NCBI GenBank assembly: GCA_041581405.1
Contig: JBFIDI010000039.1
Span: 1 to 19,936, forward strand
DNA length: 19,936 nt
Direction of reading: 5' to 3'
Source: CAISIP01 sp041581405
Lineage (GTDB): Bacteria; Pseudomonadota; Gammaproteobacteria; Burkholderiales; Burkholderiaceae_C
Positions 7,363 through 14,955 of this stretch are shown here, piece by piece. The notes beneath the pieces are model-generated. The model was not told the origin of the DNA. It ran no database searches and saw nothing but the letters and a program-made list of their open reading frames with translations. Every line of letters begins with the position of its first letter. Position 1 is the stretch's first letter. A program made the position numbers and the translations under genes.

Positions 7363-9033
7363 CTAGTCTTTCTTCAGGATCGGGCCGGCGAACTTGGCGG
7401 CGAACGGGCCCCAGGCCTTCATGTCGACCTCGACCATCACCGGCCCGCCCGTCACCTGCAGCGCCTGCTCCAGCGTCGCGGCCGTCTGCGCCGGATCCGA
7501 CAGGCGGAAATGCGGCACCTTCAGGCTGGCGCACAGGCCGGCGAAATCCGGGTTGACCAGGTCGACGTAACAGTGACGGCTGCCGTAGATGTCGTCCTGG
7601 ATGTTCTTGATCACGCCGTAGCAGCTGTCGTTCATCAGCAGCACCACGAGCTCCGCCTTTTCCTGCACCGCGCAGGCCAGTTCGCCGACGTTGAGCATGA
7701 AACCGCCGTCGCCGGCCAGCACCACCGTCTTGCGACCCAGCGCATGGGTTGCGTTCGCCACCGCGGTGCCGATGGCCATCGCCAGGCCCTGGCCGATGCC
7801 GCCGCCCAGCGCGTGCACGCCACCGCGGGGGTTGTCCAGCACCGGGCTGCGGTTGCCCCACATGCTGTTGGACAAGGTGATGTCCCGCACCCACCAGCAG
7901 CGCTTGTCGACCAGCTGGCCCAGGGTGTTCTTCAATGACAGGTACGGGCCGAGCGCCGTGTCGACCTGGTCGCCGGCCTTGGCGCGTGCCCGCTGCAGAT
8001 CGGGGATGAAGCCGGCATCGACCTGCATCCGGCCCTCGAGACGGTCGGCCAGCGCGTGCAGCGTGAGGCTTGCGTCGCCCTGCACGAAGTAGTCGCTCGG
8101 GTAGGCGCGGTTGTGCGCCAGCGCGTTCGCATCGATGCGCAGCAGCGGCTTGGGCAGCTGCAGCTTGTAACGCAAGGTCTCGTTGCTGCGCAGCCGCGAA
8201 CCGACGACCAGCATCGCGTCGCAGGTCTGGTAGAACTCCTCGACCGGCTTTTGCAGGTTGAACGAACCCAGCGTCACCGGGTCGTCCTCGGCCACGATGC
8301 CGCGGCCCTGCACCGAGGTGACGATGCCGAAGCCGAGCTTGACCATGCGGGCCACCGCGTCGGCGGCGCCGCGGGCGCCACCGCCGAGCCACAACATCGG
8401 TCGCTTCGCCCGGCTCAGCCGGTCGGCAAGTTCGTCGAGCTGCGCCGGCGTGGCCTGCAGCGGAACCACGTCGGCAGCGGCCATGTCGGCCGGCAGGTCG
8501 AGCAGGCTGGCCTGCACGTCGATCGGGATCTCGATGCTGACCGGCCCGCACGGCGGCGTGCGCGCGATGCGCACCGCCTCGCGCAACGTAGCCAGTGCGG
8601 TGGCGGCATCGCGGATGCGAAAGGCCGCCTTGCCGACCGCCTGCAGCATGGCCATCTGGGCCGGCGCCTCGTGGATGAAGCCCAGATCGCGGTCCACGTA
8701 GTCGGATTCGATCTGGCCGGTCAGGTGCAGCATCGGCGTGCCTGCGGTGATGGCCTCGACCAGGGCACCGGCCGCATTGCCGGCACCGGTGCCGGTGCTG
8801 GTCACGCACACGCCCAGCGTGCCGCTGACGCGGGCATAGGCATCGGCCATGTTGCAGGCGCCGGCCTCGCCGCGGGCAGACACGAAGCGGATCTTCTGGC
8901 GCTTGTGGAAAGCGTCGAGGATCGGCATGTTGTGGATGGAGATCACCCCGAACGCGGCACGGGTACCGTGCAGTTCGAGGAATCGGACGGCGAGCTCGCC
9001 CACCGTGATGCGTTGCGTGTCCGTTGTGGTCAT
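7363..9033 (-). CDS. Thiamine-diphosphate-dependent enzyme (acetolactate synthase/benzoylformate decarboxylase-like)
   Basis: This 556-residue protein has the three-part layout of ThDP enzymes such as acetolactate synthase and 2-oxoacid decarboxylases. The N-terminal Pyr domain includes the cofactor-activating E56 in ARGEAGACNMADAYAR. A central Rossmann-like domain includes LWLGGGARG. The C-terminal PP domain carries the metal/diphosphate motif GDGG (G441, D442) with N468 in LLMND, 25 residues after G443. No second subunit is present. The chemistry could be decarboxylation, carboligation or C-C hydrolysis of a 2-oxo intermediate; sequence alone does not decide. The ATG at 9033 overlaps the IclR stop as ATGA, so translation is probably coupled. 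Confidence 0.92.
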   Translation of the reverse strand: MTTTDTQRITVGELAVRFLELHGTRAAFGVISIHNMPILDAFHKRQKIRFVSARGEAGACNMADAYARVSGTLGVCVTSTGTGAGNAAGALVEAITAGTPMLHLTGQIESDYVDRDLGFIHEAPAQMAMLQAVGKAAFRIRDAATALATLREAVRIARTPPCGPVSIEIPIDVQASLLDLPADMAAADVVPLQATPAQLDELADRLSRAKRPMLWLGGGARGAADAVARMVKLGFGIVTSVQGRGIVAEDDPVTLGSFNLQKPVEEFYQTCDAMLVVGSRLRSNETLRYKLQLPKPLLRIDANALAHNRAYPSDYFVQGDASLTLHALADRLEGRMQVDAGFIPDLQRARAKAGDQVDTALGPYLSLKNTLGQLVDKRCWWVRDITLSNSMWGNRSPVLDNPRGGVHALGGGIGQGLAMAIGTAVANATHALGRKTVVLAGDGGFMLNVGELACAVQEKAELVVLLMNDSCYGVIKNIQDDIYGSRHCYVDLVNPDFAGLCASLKVPHFRLSDPAQTAATLEQALQVTGGPVMVEVDMKAWGPFAAKFAGPILKKD

Positions 9034-9938
9034 GGTTTGGAATTCTTCGATGGAAATGAAACGGGTTGGCTGGTCGGCGGCACGTGGCTGATGTGCTGCG
9101 ACAGGCGCTGCGCGGCCAGCTTGACCTGCGTGACCAGCTCGTCGAGCTGCTGCGGATCGACCTGCTGAGCCGGCACGGTGACGCTGACCGCCGCGGAAAC
9201 CTTGTGATGGTGGTCGAACACCGGCGCCGCGATGGTCGAGATCGCCGACTCGAAGCCGCCCTGGCTGACGCCGTAGCCACGCCGGGCGTCTTCGTCGATC
9301 AAGGCCTTGAGGGCCGCCAGCGTGGTCGGCGTGTGTTCGGTGTACGGGGACAAATCGACGCCGCGGTACAACGCGGCAAGTTCGTCCATGGACAGGCCGG
9401 ACAGCAGCACGCGACCGAGCACGGTGGCGTGCGCGGGCAGCCGGGCGCCGACCTGGATCGAATTGAAGATGAAGGAGCGTCCCGCCGACTTGGCGACGAA
9501 CACCACCTCGCGTCCGTCGCGCACCACCAGGTGGGCGGCCAGGCCGGTGGCGGCGCTCAGGTCGTCGATGACCGGACGTCCCAGTTCGGTCAGCTCCATC
9601 GAGGCCAGGAACTCGAAGCCCAGCCGCAACACGGCCATGCCCAGCTTGTAGTGGGCGCTCTCGCCGACACGCTCGACGTACCCCATCTGCTCGAGCGTCT
9701 GCAGGATGCGGAACACCGAGGCCCGGGGCAGGCCGAGCCGGCGCGAGAGTTCCGCGCCGGTGAGCTCGCGCTCGTTGCGCGAGAACTCGGCCAGCAGCTG
9801 CAGCCCGCGCTGCAACGCGGGCACGAGGTACCGGTCCTCGCCACCCGCTTTTTCGGCGCTGTCGGCGGGTTCCGTTCCATGCGTGCGATGGGCCCGGACG
9901 CGCTCCGCCGCCGACGACGGTGTGGCCATGGTTTTCAT
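9030..9938 (-). CDS. IclR-family transcriptional regulator
   Basis: This 302-residue regulator has a poorly conserved 35-residue N-terminus, then a winged helix-turn-helix (LTGAELSRRLGLPRASVFRI at about 59-78, followed by LEQMGYVER) and the IclR effector domain, with SIQVGARLPAHATVLGRVLL and GYGVSQGGFESAISTIAAPV. IclR proteins bind small acids and control nearby aromatic or acid catabolism genes as repressors or activators. The ATG at 9938 has AGGAGGAGC upstream. Its start overlaps the hydrolase stop as ATGA, and its stop overlaps the next start in the same way, so it is made from the operon it probably controls. This would give feedback. The inverted repeat at 15338-15355 is the best candidate site. 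A second ATG nine bases inside is possible. Confidence 0.95.
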   Translation of the reverse strand: MKTMATPSSAAERVRAHRTHGTEPADSAEKAGGEDRYLVPALQRGLQLLAEFSRNERELTGAELSRRLGLPRASVFRILQTLEQMGYVERVGESAHYKLGMAVLRLGFEFLASMELTELGRPVIDDLSAATGLAAHLVVRDGREVVFVAKSAGRSFIFNSIQVGARLPAHATVLGRVLLSGLSMDELAALYRGVDLSPYTEHTPTTLAALKALIDEDARRGYGVSQGGFESAISTIAAPVFDHHHKVSAAVSVTVPAQQVDPQQLDELVTQVKLAAQRLSQHISHVPPTSQPVSFPSKNSKP

Positions 9939-10789
9939 GCAAGCTCCTCCTGCAGGCCCAGCAGCTGGTTGACCTGCGCGCCGGCCTGCAACGGGCAGCT
10001 GTGCCCGACCGCACCCAGCGAGACATACGGCGCACCGATGGCGCGCGCCAGCTCGCGCGCCGCCTGCGGCGGCGTGATCGTGTCGGACTCGCCATTGGCG
10101 ATCGTGACCGGGCAGTCAACACGGCGCAGGTCGCCCGGCAGGTCGCCACTGGCGAGCATGCGTGCGGCCTGCGTGTAGCCGGCCGGATCGATCTGCGCCA
10201 TCACGTGTTCGACGAAGGCGCGTTGCGATTCGTCGGCCTCGGCCGACAGCATCGCGCCGGCGCGTTTGCGCGCAATGCCCGCGGGACCCAAAGCGGCCAG
10301 ATTGGCCAGCCGATCGGACAGTTTCTTCTCGCGCAACTCGGCGCTGGCGTGGGCATAACCCTGCGCCGGCGCCAGCAGGACCAGGCGTGCCACCCGTGAC
10401 GGCGCCTGCACGGCGGCGGCCGCTGCCATCAACGCGCCCAGCGAGTGGCCGACCAGGGTGACGGCCTGCGTGACCTCCAGCGCATCGAGCCAGGCCCACA
10501 GGCGCGTCGCATAGTCGTCGGCGCGCGGAGACTCCATGGCCAGCGCGGAGCTGGCGCCGTATCCGGGCGCATCCCAGGCCAGCACGTGGCTGCGCGCGCC
10601 CGCGCTGCCGGCCACCTGCTGCAACTGGGCCAGCCAGCTGCCCGACGCCGAGCCGATGCCGTGCAACAACACGTGCGTCACCGCGTCGGAGGCGAGCGCG
10701 CCGCGCACGCGGCGAAACTGCACCCGCGCGCCATCGGCAACCGCGACGGTCTGCGACGGAACAACGGACAACTGGTCGATCAGCGACAT
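9935..10789 (-). CDS. Alpha/beta hydrolase (possible meta-cleavage-product hydrolase)
   Basis: This 284-residue protein has the alpha/beta hydrolase fold. The oxyanion motif is LLHGIGSASGSW (residues 41-52). The nucleophile elbow is GHSLGA with S116, and the rest of the triad is probably D236 (GESDTITPP) and H263 (VGHSCPL). Size and motifs fit the MhpC/BphD-like group that cleaves C-C bonds in ring-fission products, and also ester hydrolases and enol-lactonases (PcaD-like). Pairing with a VOC dioxygenase in the same operon makes a ring-fission role plausible but unproven. The start lies 19 bases after the cupin stop with no clear ribosome site. The stop overlaps the IclR start as ATGA. Confidence 0.92.
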   Translation of the reverse strand: MSLIDQLSVVPSQTVAVADGARVQFRRVRGALASDAVTHVLLHGIGSASGSWLAQLQQVAGSAGARSHVLAWDAPGYGASSALAMESPRADDYATRLWAWLDALEVTQAVTLVGHSLGALMAAAAAVQAPSRVARLVLLAPAQGYAHASAELREKKLSDRLANLAALGPAGIARKRAGAMLSAEADESQRAFVEHVMAQIDPAGYTQAARMLASGDLPGDLRRVDCPVTIANGESDTITPPQAARELARAIGAPYVSLGAVGHSCPLQAGAQVNQLLGLQEELA

Positions 10790-10808
10790 GGCCGGTCTGC
10801 GTCTGCGG

Positions 10809-11411
10809 TTATTTCTTGTCGCGCTTGATCTTCGTGAGCGGGCTGTCGGGCGGATACACCGGGGTGATCGGCTTGGCCGCGCCCAGCATCACGCACATCA
10901 GCGCGTCTTCGTCGCCGATATTGGTTTCCTCGCGGTACACGCCGGGCGGGATGGAGATCAGGTCGCGCTCGCCCAGGATGGCTTCCCACTTCTGGCCGTC
11001 CTTCTCGCAGACGACCTTCATCTTGCCGCGCATGACGAAGAACACTTCCTCGACGTCGTAGTGGATGTGGGACGGGCCGATGTTGCCGGCCGGGATCACC
11101 ATCGTCGAAAACGTGAAGTGGGCCGCCGGCACCGTGTTGCTGTCGCTGGAGACGCCGGTGCCGCCGGTGCCCATGTAGCGCATCTGCGCGCGGCGGTATT
11201 TCGGGTCGTAGTCGGCCTGGAACTTGAGCGCGTCCCAGTCGTAGCGGCGGGTCGGATACCGCGCGACGCGGCTCTCCATCCACTGCGCAAAACTCTGGCC
11301 TTCGGCCTGCATCATGCCTTTCTGGATCTCGGCCTCGGACGCGACGTTGGCGTCGAGCAGGCCGCGTTCGTTGAAGACGGGTTGGTTGGCGGCGGCGACG
11401 GTGGTGTTCAT
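10809..11411 (-). CDS. Cupin-domain protein
   Basis: This 200-residue protein has one cupin barrel in its C-terminal half after an 80-residue mixed N-terminal region. Cupin motif 1 is present as GPSHIHYDVEEVFFVMRG, with H115, H117 and E122 as possible metal ligands. In motif 2 (IPPGVYREETN) the usual histidine is replaced by R160, so the metal site may have only three protein ligands or use another residue. It could be a dioxygenase, an isomerase or a binding protein for a pathway intermediate; I cannot assign a reaction. The ATG at 11411 was chosen because GGAAGGAAG lies upstream; the open frame beyond it looks non-coding. It lies 102 bases after the SDR gene. Confidence 0.88.
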   Translation of the reverse strand: MNTTVAAANQPVFNERGLLDANVASEAEIQKGMMQAEGQSFAQWMESRVARYPTRRYDWDALKFQADYDPKYRRAQMRYMGTGGTGVSSDSNTVPAAHFTFSTMVIPAGNIGPSHIHYDVEEVFFVMRGKMKVVCEKDGQKWEAILGERDLISIPPGVYREETNIGDEDALMCVMLGAAKPITPVYPPDSPLTKIKRDKK

Positions 11412-11473
11412 GGTGTGCTTCCTTCCTTGCTTGTTGGCTTGCGGGTGGTTCCAGATGGGAGTCGGTATCCGCT

Positions 11474-11499
11474 GATGCCAGGCCGGATGGCCGGGCATC
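11474..11499. repeat. Imperfect hairpin between the SDR and cupin genes
   Basis: GATGCC-A-GGCC, loop GGAT, GGCC-G-GGCATC forms a 10-bp stem with one A/G mismatch. It lies 15 bases beyond the SDR stop, inside the 102-base gap before the cupin gene. No U-tract follows on the minus strand. An mRNA stabiliser or weak attenuator is possible. Confidence 0.45.
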
Positions 11500-11513
11500 G
11501 ACGACGGGTCTTG

Positions 11514-12275
11514 CTAGTTCATGACGAATCCGCCGTTGACCGGCAGCAGCTGGCCGGTGATGAAGCCGCTGGCGCGGGTCATCAGGAACAACGCGGCGGC
11601 CGTGACGTCTTCCGGCACCTGGGCGCGCGGAACGGCGCGGCCCTTGAGGTAGTAGTCGTGGCGCTCTTCGGGCACGTATTCGGTCGCCTCGACCAGGGTC
11701 AGCCCGGGCGCGATGGCGTTGACGGTGATGCCGTGCGCACCGAGTTCGCGCGCCATGCCGCGCGTCATCGCGATCACGGCACCCTTGCTGGCGATGTAGG
11801 CCATCAGGCGCGGCGCGCCCCACAAGGCGGTGTCGGACGCCAGGTTCACGACCCGGCCGCTGCCGGAGGCCGCCAGGTGCGGGGTCGCAGCCACGGTGGC
11901 CTGCCAGGTGCCGCGCACGTTGACATCCATGACCCGGTCCCACATGTCGGCCTCGAGCTGGTCCATGTTGCGGCCGCCGGAGTTGGTGATGGCGGCGTTG
12001 TTGATCAGGCCGTCGAGCCCGCCCATGGCGGCCGCGGCGGCATCGACGCCGCTGCGGATCGAATCGGCATCGGACAGGTCCATCGGCACGTAGCTGGCCT
12101 GGTCGCCCAGCGCCTGGGCCAGCGCCTGGCCCCGCTCGTGCAACACGTCGCTGACCACGACCCGTGCGCCGGCCGTCACCAGCGCGCGGGCGAACGCTTC
12201 GCCCAGCCCGCGGGCCGAACCGGTGACCAGCACGCGGCGACCGTGCAGCTGGATTTCGTTGTTGTCGTTGTTCAT
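11514..12275 (-). CDS. Short-chain dehydrogenase/reductase (SDR), NAD-preferring
   Basis: This 253-residue enzyme is a classical SDR that interconverts an alcohol or dihydrodiol and a ketone or catechol. The nucleotide motif is TGSARGLG (residues 18-25). D43 at the end of the second strand (VVVSD) suggests NAD(H). NNAA (92-95) follows, and the active site is S147 with Y160-x3-K164 (YIASK). The C-terminus PVNGGFVMN is typical of the FabG-like group. The ATG at 12275 has GGGAG upstream and is preferred over an ATG at 12293 that overlaps the permease stop. Possible jobs are cis-dihydrodiol dehydrogenation after the Rieske step or oxidation of a side-chain alcohol. Confidence 0.95.
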   Translation of the reverse strand: MNNDNNEIQLHGRRVLVTGSARGLGEAFARALVTAGARVVVSDVLHERGQALAQALGDQASYVPMDLSDADSIRSGVDAAAAAMGGLDGLINNAAITNSGGRNMDQLEADMWDRVMDVNVRGTWQATVAATPHLAASGSGRVVNLASDTALWGAPRLMAYIASKGAVIAMTRGMARELGAHGITVNAIAPGLTLVEATEYVPEERHDYYLKGRAVPRAQVPEDVTAAALFLMTRASGFITGQLLPVNGGFVMN

Positions 12276-12289
12276 CGTCGGCTCCCGGT

Positions 12290-13075
12290 TCATGCCATGC
12301 GGCGCTGGGCGCTCGGCAGGTAATGCAGCACCTTGCGCTCGGCCAGCACCACGGCGTAGTAGGCGATGATGCCGATCACGGTCAGCGCGGCGATGACGAC
12401 GAACACCGCCGCCGTATTGCCCTGGCCTTCGAAGAACACCAGCATGAAGCCCAGCCCCATGTTGCCGCCGACCAGCTCGCCGACCACGACGCCGATCACC
12501 GCCAGCGTGCTGGCGATGCGCAGGCCGGAGAACAGCGATGGCAGCGTGGTCGGGTATTCGACCATGCGGAACACCTGCATCCGGGTCGCCGAGAACGAAC
12601 GCGCCAGGTTGATCATGTCGGTGTCCATCGCGCGCATCGCCGACAACACGTTGATCAGCACCGGGAAGAACACGATCAGGATGGCCACCAGGATCTTGGG
12701 GTAGATGGTGTAGCCCAGCCACATCACGAACAGCGGCGCGAACGCGACCTTGGGCGCGATCTGCAAGGCCAGCAGGTACGGCGACAGGATGGCTTCGACA
12801 CGGGGGGATACCCCCAGCGCGTAGCCGATCATGGCGCCCATCGCCGAACCCAGCACGAAGCCGATCACGACCTCGAGCGCCGTGATGCCGGCGTGCCAGA
12901 GCAGCCGCTCGGTCTGCCAGATGCGCACCGCCTCGTCGACGACGCGCGACAGCGGGGGCAACACGAACTCGGGCATGCCGACCCAGCCCGGGCCGTACTC
13001 CCACAGCAACAGGAAGACCACCAGGACCAGGAAGCTCCAGGCAGCCGTGACGAGCGGCGACGTGTTGTCAGACAT
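12290..13075 (-). CDS. ABC transporter permease (NitT/TauT, SsuC-like)
   Basis: This 261-residue inner-membrane protein has about six hydrophobic helices, the first near residues 12-28. It carries the permease-ATPase contact loop around ARSFSATRMQVFRMVEYP (about 158-175) followed by LPSLFSGLRIA, as in SsuC, TauC and related importers. It completes a three-gene importer with the ATPase and binding protein upstream. GGAAAG precedes the ATG at 13075, 22 bases after the binding-protein stop. Such systems import sulfonates, nitrate, pyrimidines and, in several proteobacteria, aromatic acids. The ligand here is unknown, though the operon points to the pathway substrate. Confidence 0.95.
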   Translation of the reverse strand: MSDNTSPLVTAAWSFLVLVVFLLLWEYGPGWVGMPEFVLPPLSRVVDEAVRIWQTERLLWHAGITALEVVIGFVLGSAMGAMIGYALGVSPRVEAILSPYLLALQIAPKVAFAPLFVMWLGYTIYPKILVAILIVFFPVLINVLSAMRAMDTDMINLARSFSATRMQVFRMVEYPTTLPSLFSGLRIASTLAVIGVVVGELVGGNMGLGFMLVFFEGQGNTAAVFVVIAALTVIGIIAYYAVVLAERKVLHYLPSAQRRMA

Positions 13076-13097
13076 GAGCGACTTTCCGATCAGCGGC

Positions 13098-14102
13098 TTA
13101 TTTGCCCGCGACGAACTGGTTGGTGTACAGCTCTTTCAGCGGCGTGGCGCTGGGCACGACGCCATTGGCGACGTAGAACTTCTGCAGGTCTTCCAGGCGC
13201 GACTCGTCCATCATTCCAAGCACCTTCTGGTTGGCATAGACGTACTTGTTGAAGCCCATGAGCATCTTTTCGATGCTCTCTTCCTTGCCCTTGTGAACCG
13301 TGACGTGGGCCACGTAGTCCTTGGTCGCCTGCTTCGGATTCGTCATGACGTCCTTCATGCCTTTCAAGGTAGCGCGCACGAGCTTCTGGATCAGCTGCGG
13401 GTTGTTCTTAATCGTTTCGTCCGACGCGAGGATGGCCTGCGCCATGCTCTTGAAATACACGTCGGCGGGAAGGATGTCCACCTGGGCACCGGCCTCCATC
13501 GCGTTGACGGTCCAGTCCGGCGTACCGGCCATCGCACTCGCCTTCTTGCTGGCAAATTGTTGCCACACGCCGGCGGGCCCCGCAGCCTGAATGTTGACGT
13601 CGTTCTTCGTCAGCCCCACTTTGCTGAGCATGCCCAGCAAGGCGTAATAGGTGGTGTCGGTATAGGACAGCACGGTAACCGTCTTGCCGCGCAGCTCGCG
13701 CGGGCTTTCGATCTTCTCGTCCTTGTGACTGACCAGTTGCATCAGCGAACCGGCACCGAGCACTGCCACAGCCTTGACGGGAATGCCTTGCGCCCGTGCA
13801 ACGATCGGCGTATCTCCCAGTGCTCCCCCGATCACGGCGTTACCAGCCCCTATTTGCTTGGCGACATCCACGCCTCCACGCGCCGTGACAAACTTCACGT
13901 CGAGACCTTCCGCCTTGTAATAGCCTTTGGCCTGCGCAAGCATCCATGGCGTGAACGCGGTCAAGGTGCCCGGAGCCGGCAACAGGTAGGTGACTTCCTG
14001 CAAGGCCTGGGCCTGGGCAGCCATGGGCGCACCCAAGCTGGCGCAGGCAGCCAATGCCAGGCAGGCGCGGCGGGTGAGGGTGTGGATCTGCTGCTTCTTC
14101 AT
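13098..14102 (-). CDS. ABC transporter periplasmic binding protein (NMT1/SsuA-like)
   Basis: This 334-residue protein is the solute receptor of the importer. An N-terminal export signal (KKQQIHTLTRR then a hydrophobic stretch) most likely ends after AQA near residue 33; LAAC at 17-20 also resembles a lipobox, so a lipoprotein is possible. The mature part begins VTYLLPAPGTLTAFTPWMLA, followed by AKGYYKAEGLDVKFV, the pattern of NMT1/THI5-like and SsuA receptors. CGGAGA precedes the ATG. Sampled stretches of this gene have lower G+C (about 50-60 per cent) than the rest of the operon, and the C-terminal half is Lys-rich, so it may have a different history. It lies between the ATPase and permease genes. 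Confidence 0.94.
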   Translation of the reverse strand: MKKQQIHTLTRRACLALAACASLGAPMAAQAQALQEVTYLLPAPGTLTAFTPWMLAQAKGYYKAEGLDVKFVTARGGVDVAKQIGAGNAVIGGALGDTPIVARAQGIPVKAVAVLGAGSLMQLVSHKDEKIESPRELRGKTVTVLSYTDTTYYALLGMLSKVGLTKNDVNIQAAGPAGVWQQFASKKASAMAGTPDWTVNAMEAGAQVDILPADVYFKSMAQAILASDETIKNNPQLIQKLVRATLKGMKDVMTNPKQATKDYVAHVTVHKGKEESIEKMLMGFNKYVYANQKVLGMMDESRLEDLQKFYVANGVVPSATPLKELYTNQFVAGK

Positions 14103-14145
14103 GGTGGTTCTCCGGTTGGTTGCGGACGGGGTTGGAACGGCGGTG

Positions 14146-14955
14146 TCAGTGAACTTCGGTATTGGCGTCGAGCTTGAGCAGGTCCATCAGCTGGCCGACC
14201 AGCGGCCCGACCTTGTCGTGCTTGCGGCGCTGCATCGGGTTGTCGCGGCCGGGGATGTCGACCGTGATCTGCTCGATGATGGTGCCGGGACGTTCGCTCA
14301 TCACGAGGATGCGGTCGGACAAGGCCACCGCCTCGGCCAGGTCGTGGGTGATGAACAGCACCGTCTTGCCTTCGCGGGACACGGTCTGGGCCAGGTCCTG
14401 CTGCAGGATCATCTTGGTCTGCGCGTCCAGCGCCGAGAACGGCTCGTCCATCAGCAACACCAGCGGATCGACCGCCAGCGTGCGCGCCAGCGCGGCGCGC
14501 TGGCGCATGCCGCCCGAGAGCTGGTTCGGGTAGTGCGCGCCGAAACCGTGCAGATGGCATTGCTCGAGCAGCCGGTCGGAGACTTCCTTGCGGGCGGCGG
14601 CCTTGATGCCACGCAGCTCCAGGCCGAACTCGATGTTCTGGGCAATCGTGCGCCAGGGCATCAGCAAGTCCTTCTGCAGCATGAACGACACATGCTCGTT
14701 CGGGCCCTGCACCTCCTGGCCGGCCACCTTGACCGTGCCGGCACTGGTCTTGGCAAGGCCGGACCCCATGTTGAGCAAGGTGCTCTTGCCGCAACCCGAC
14801 GGGCCGATGATGGACACGACCTCGCCCGGAGCGATGGAAAAGGTCACGTCGCGTGCCGCCAGCACCTCCTTGGACTTGCCACGCGCCGCGAAGCGCTTCT
14901 CGACACCGATGAATTCGATGGCCGGCACGCCGGCGGGCGGCACGAATCGGGTCAT
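14146..14955 (-). CDS. ABC transporter ATPase (NitT/TauT, SsuB-like)
   Basis: This 269-residue cytoplasmic ATPase powers the importer. It has Walker A GPSGCGKST (51-59), a Q-loop at Q94 (MLQKDLLMPW), the signature LSGGM (146-150), Walker B VLLMDEP (166-172), the D-loop SALD and H204 in FITHD. LLMPW after the Q-loop is typical of SsuB/TauB-type proteins. Its ATG at 14955 overlaps the ferredoxin stop as ATGA, with GAGG upstream. The open frame upstream of this start is the ferredoxin gene read in another phase. The binding-protein gene follows after 43 bases. Confidence 0.96.
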   Translation of the reverse strand: MTRFVPPAGVPAIEFIGVEKRFAARGKSKEVLAARDVTFSIAPGEVVSIIGPSGCGKSTLLNMGSGLAKTSAGTVKVAGQEVQGPNEHVSFMLQKDLLMPWRTIAQNIEFGLELRGIKAAARKEVSDRLLEQCHLHGFGAHYPNQLSGGMRQRAALARTLAVDPLVLLMDEPFSALDAQTKMILQQDLAQTVSREGKTVLFITHDLAEAVALSDRILVMSERPGTIIEQITVDIPGRDNPMQRRKHDKVGPLVGQLMDLLKLDANTEVH

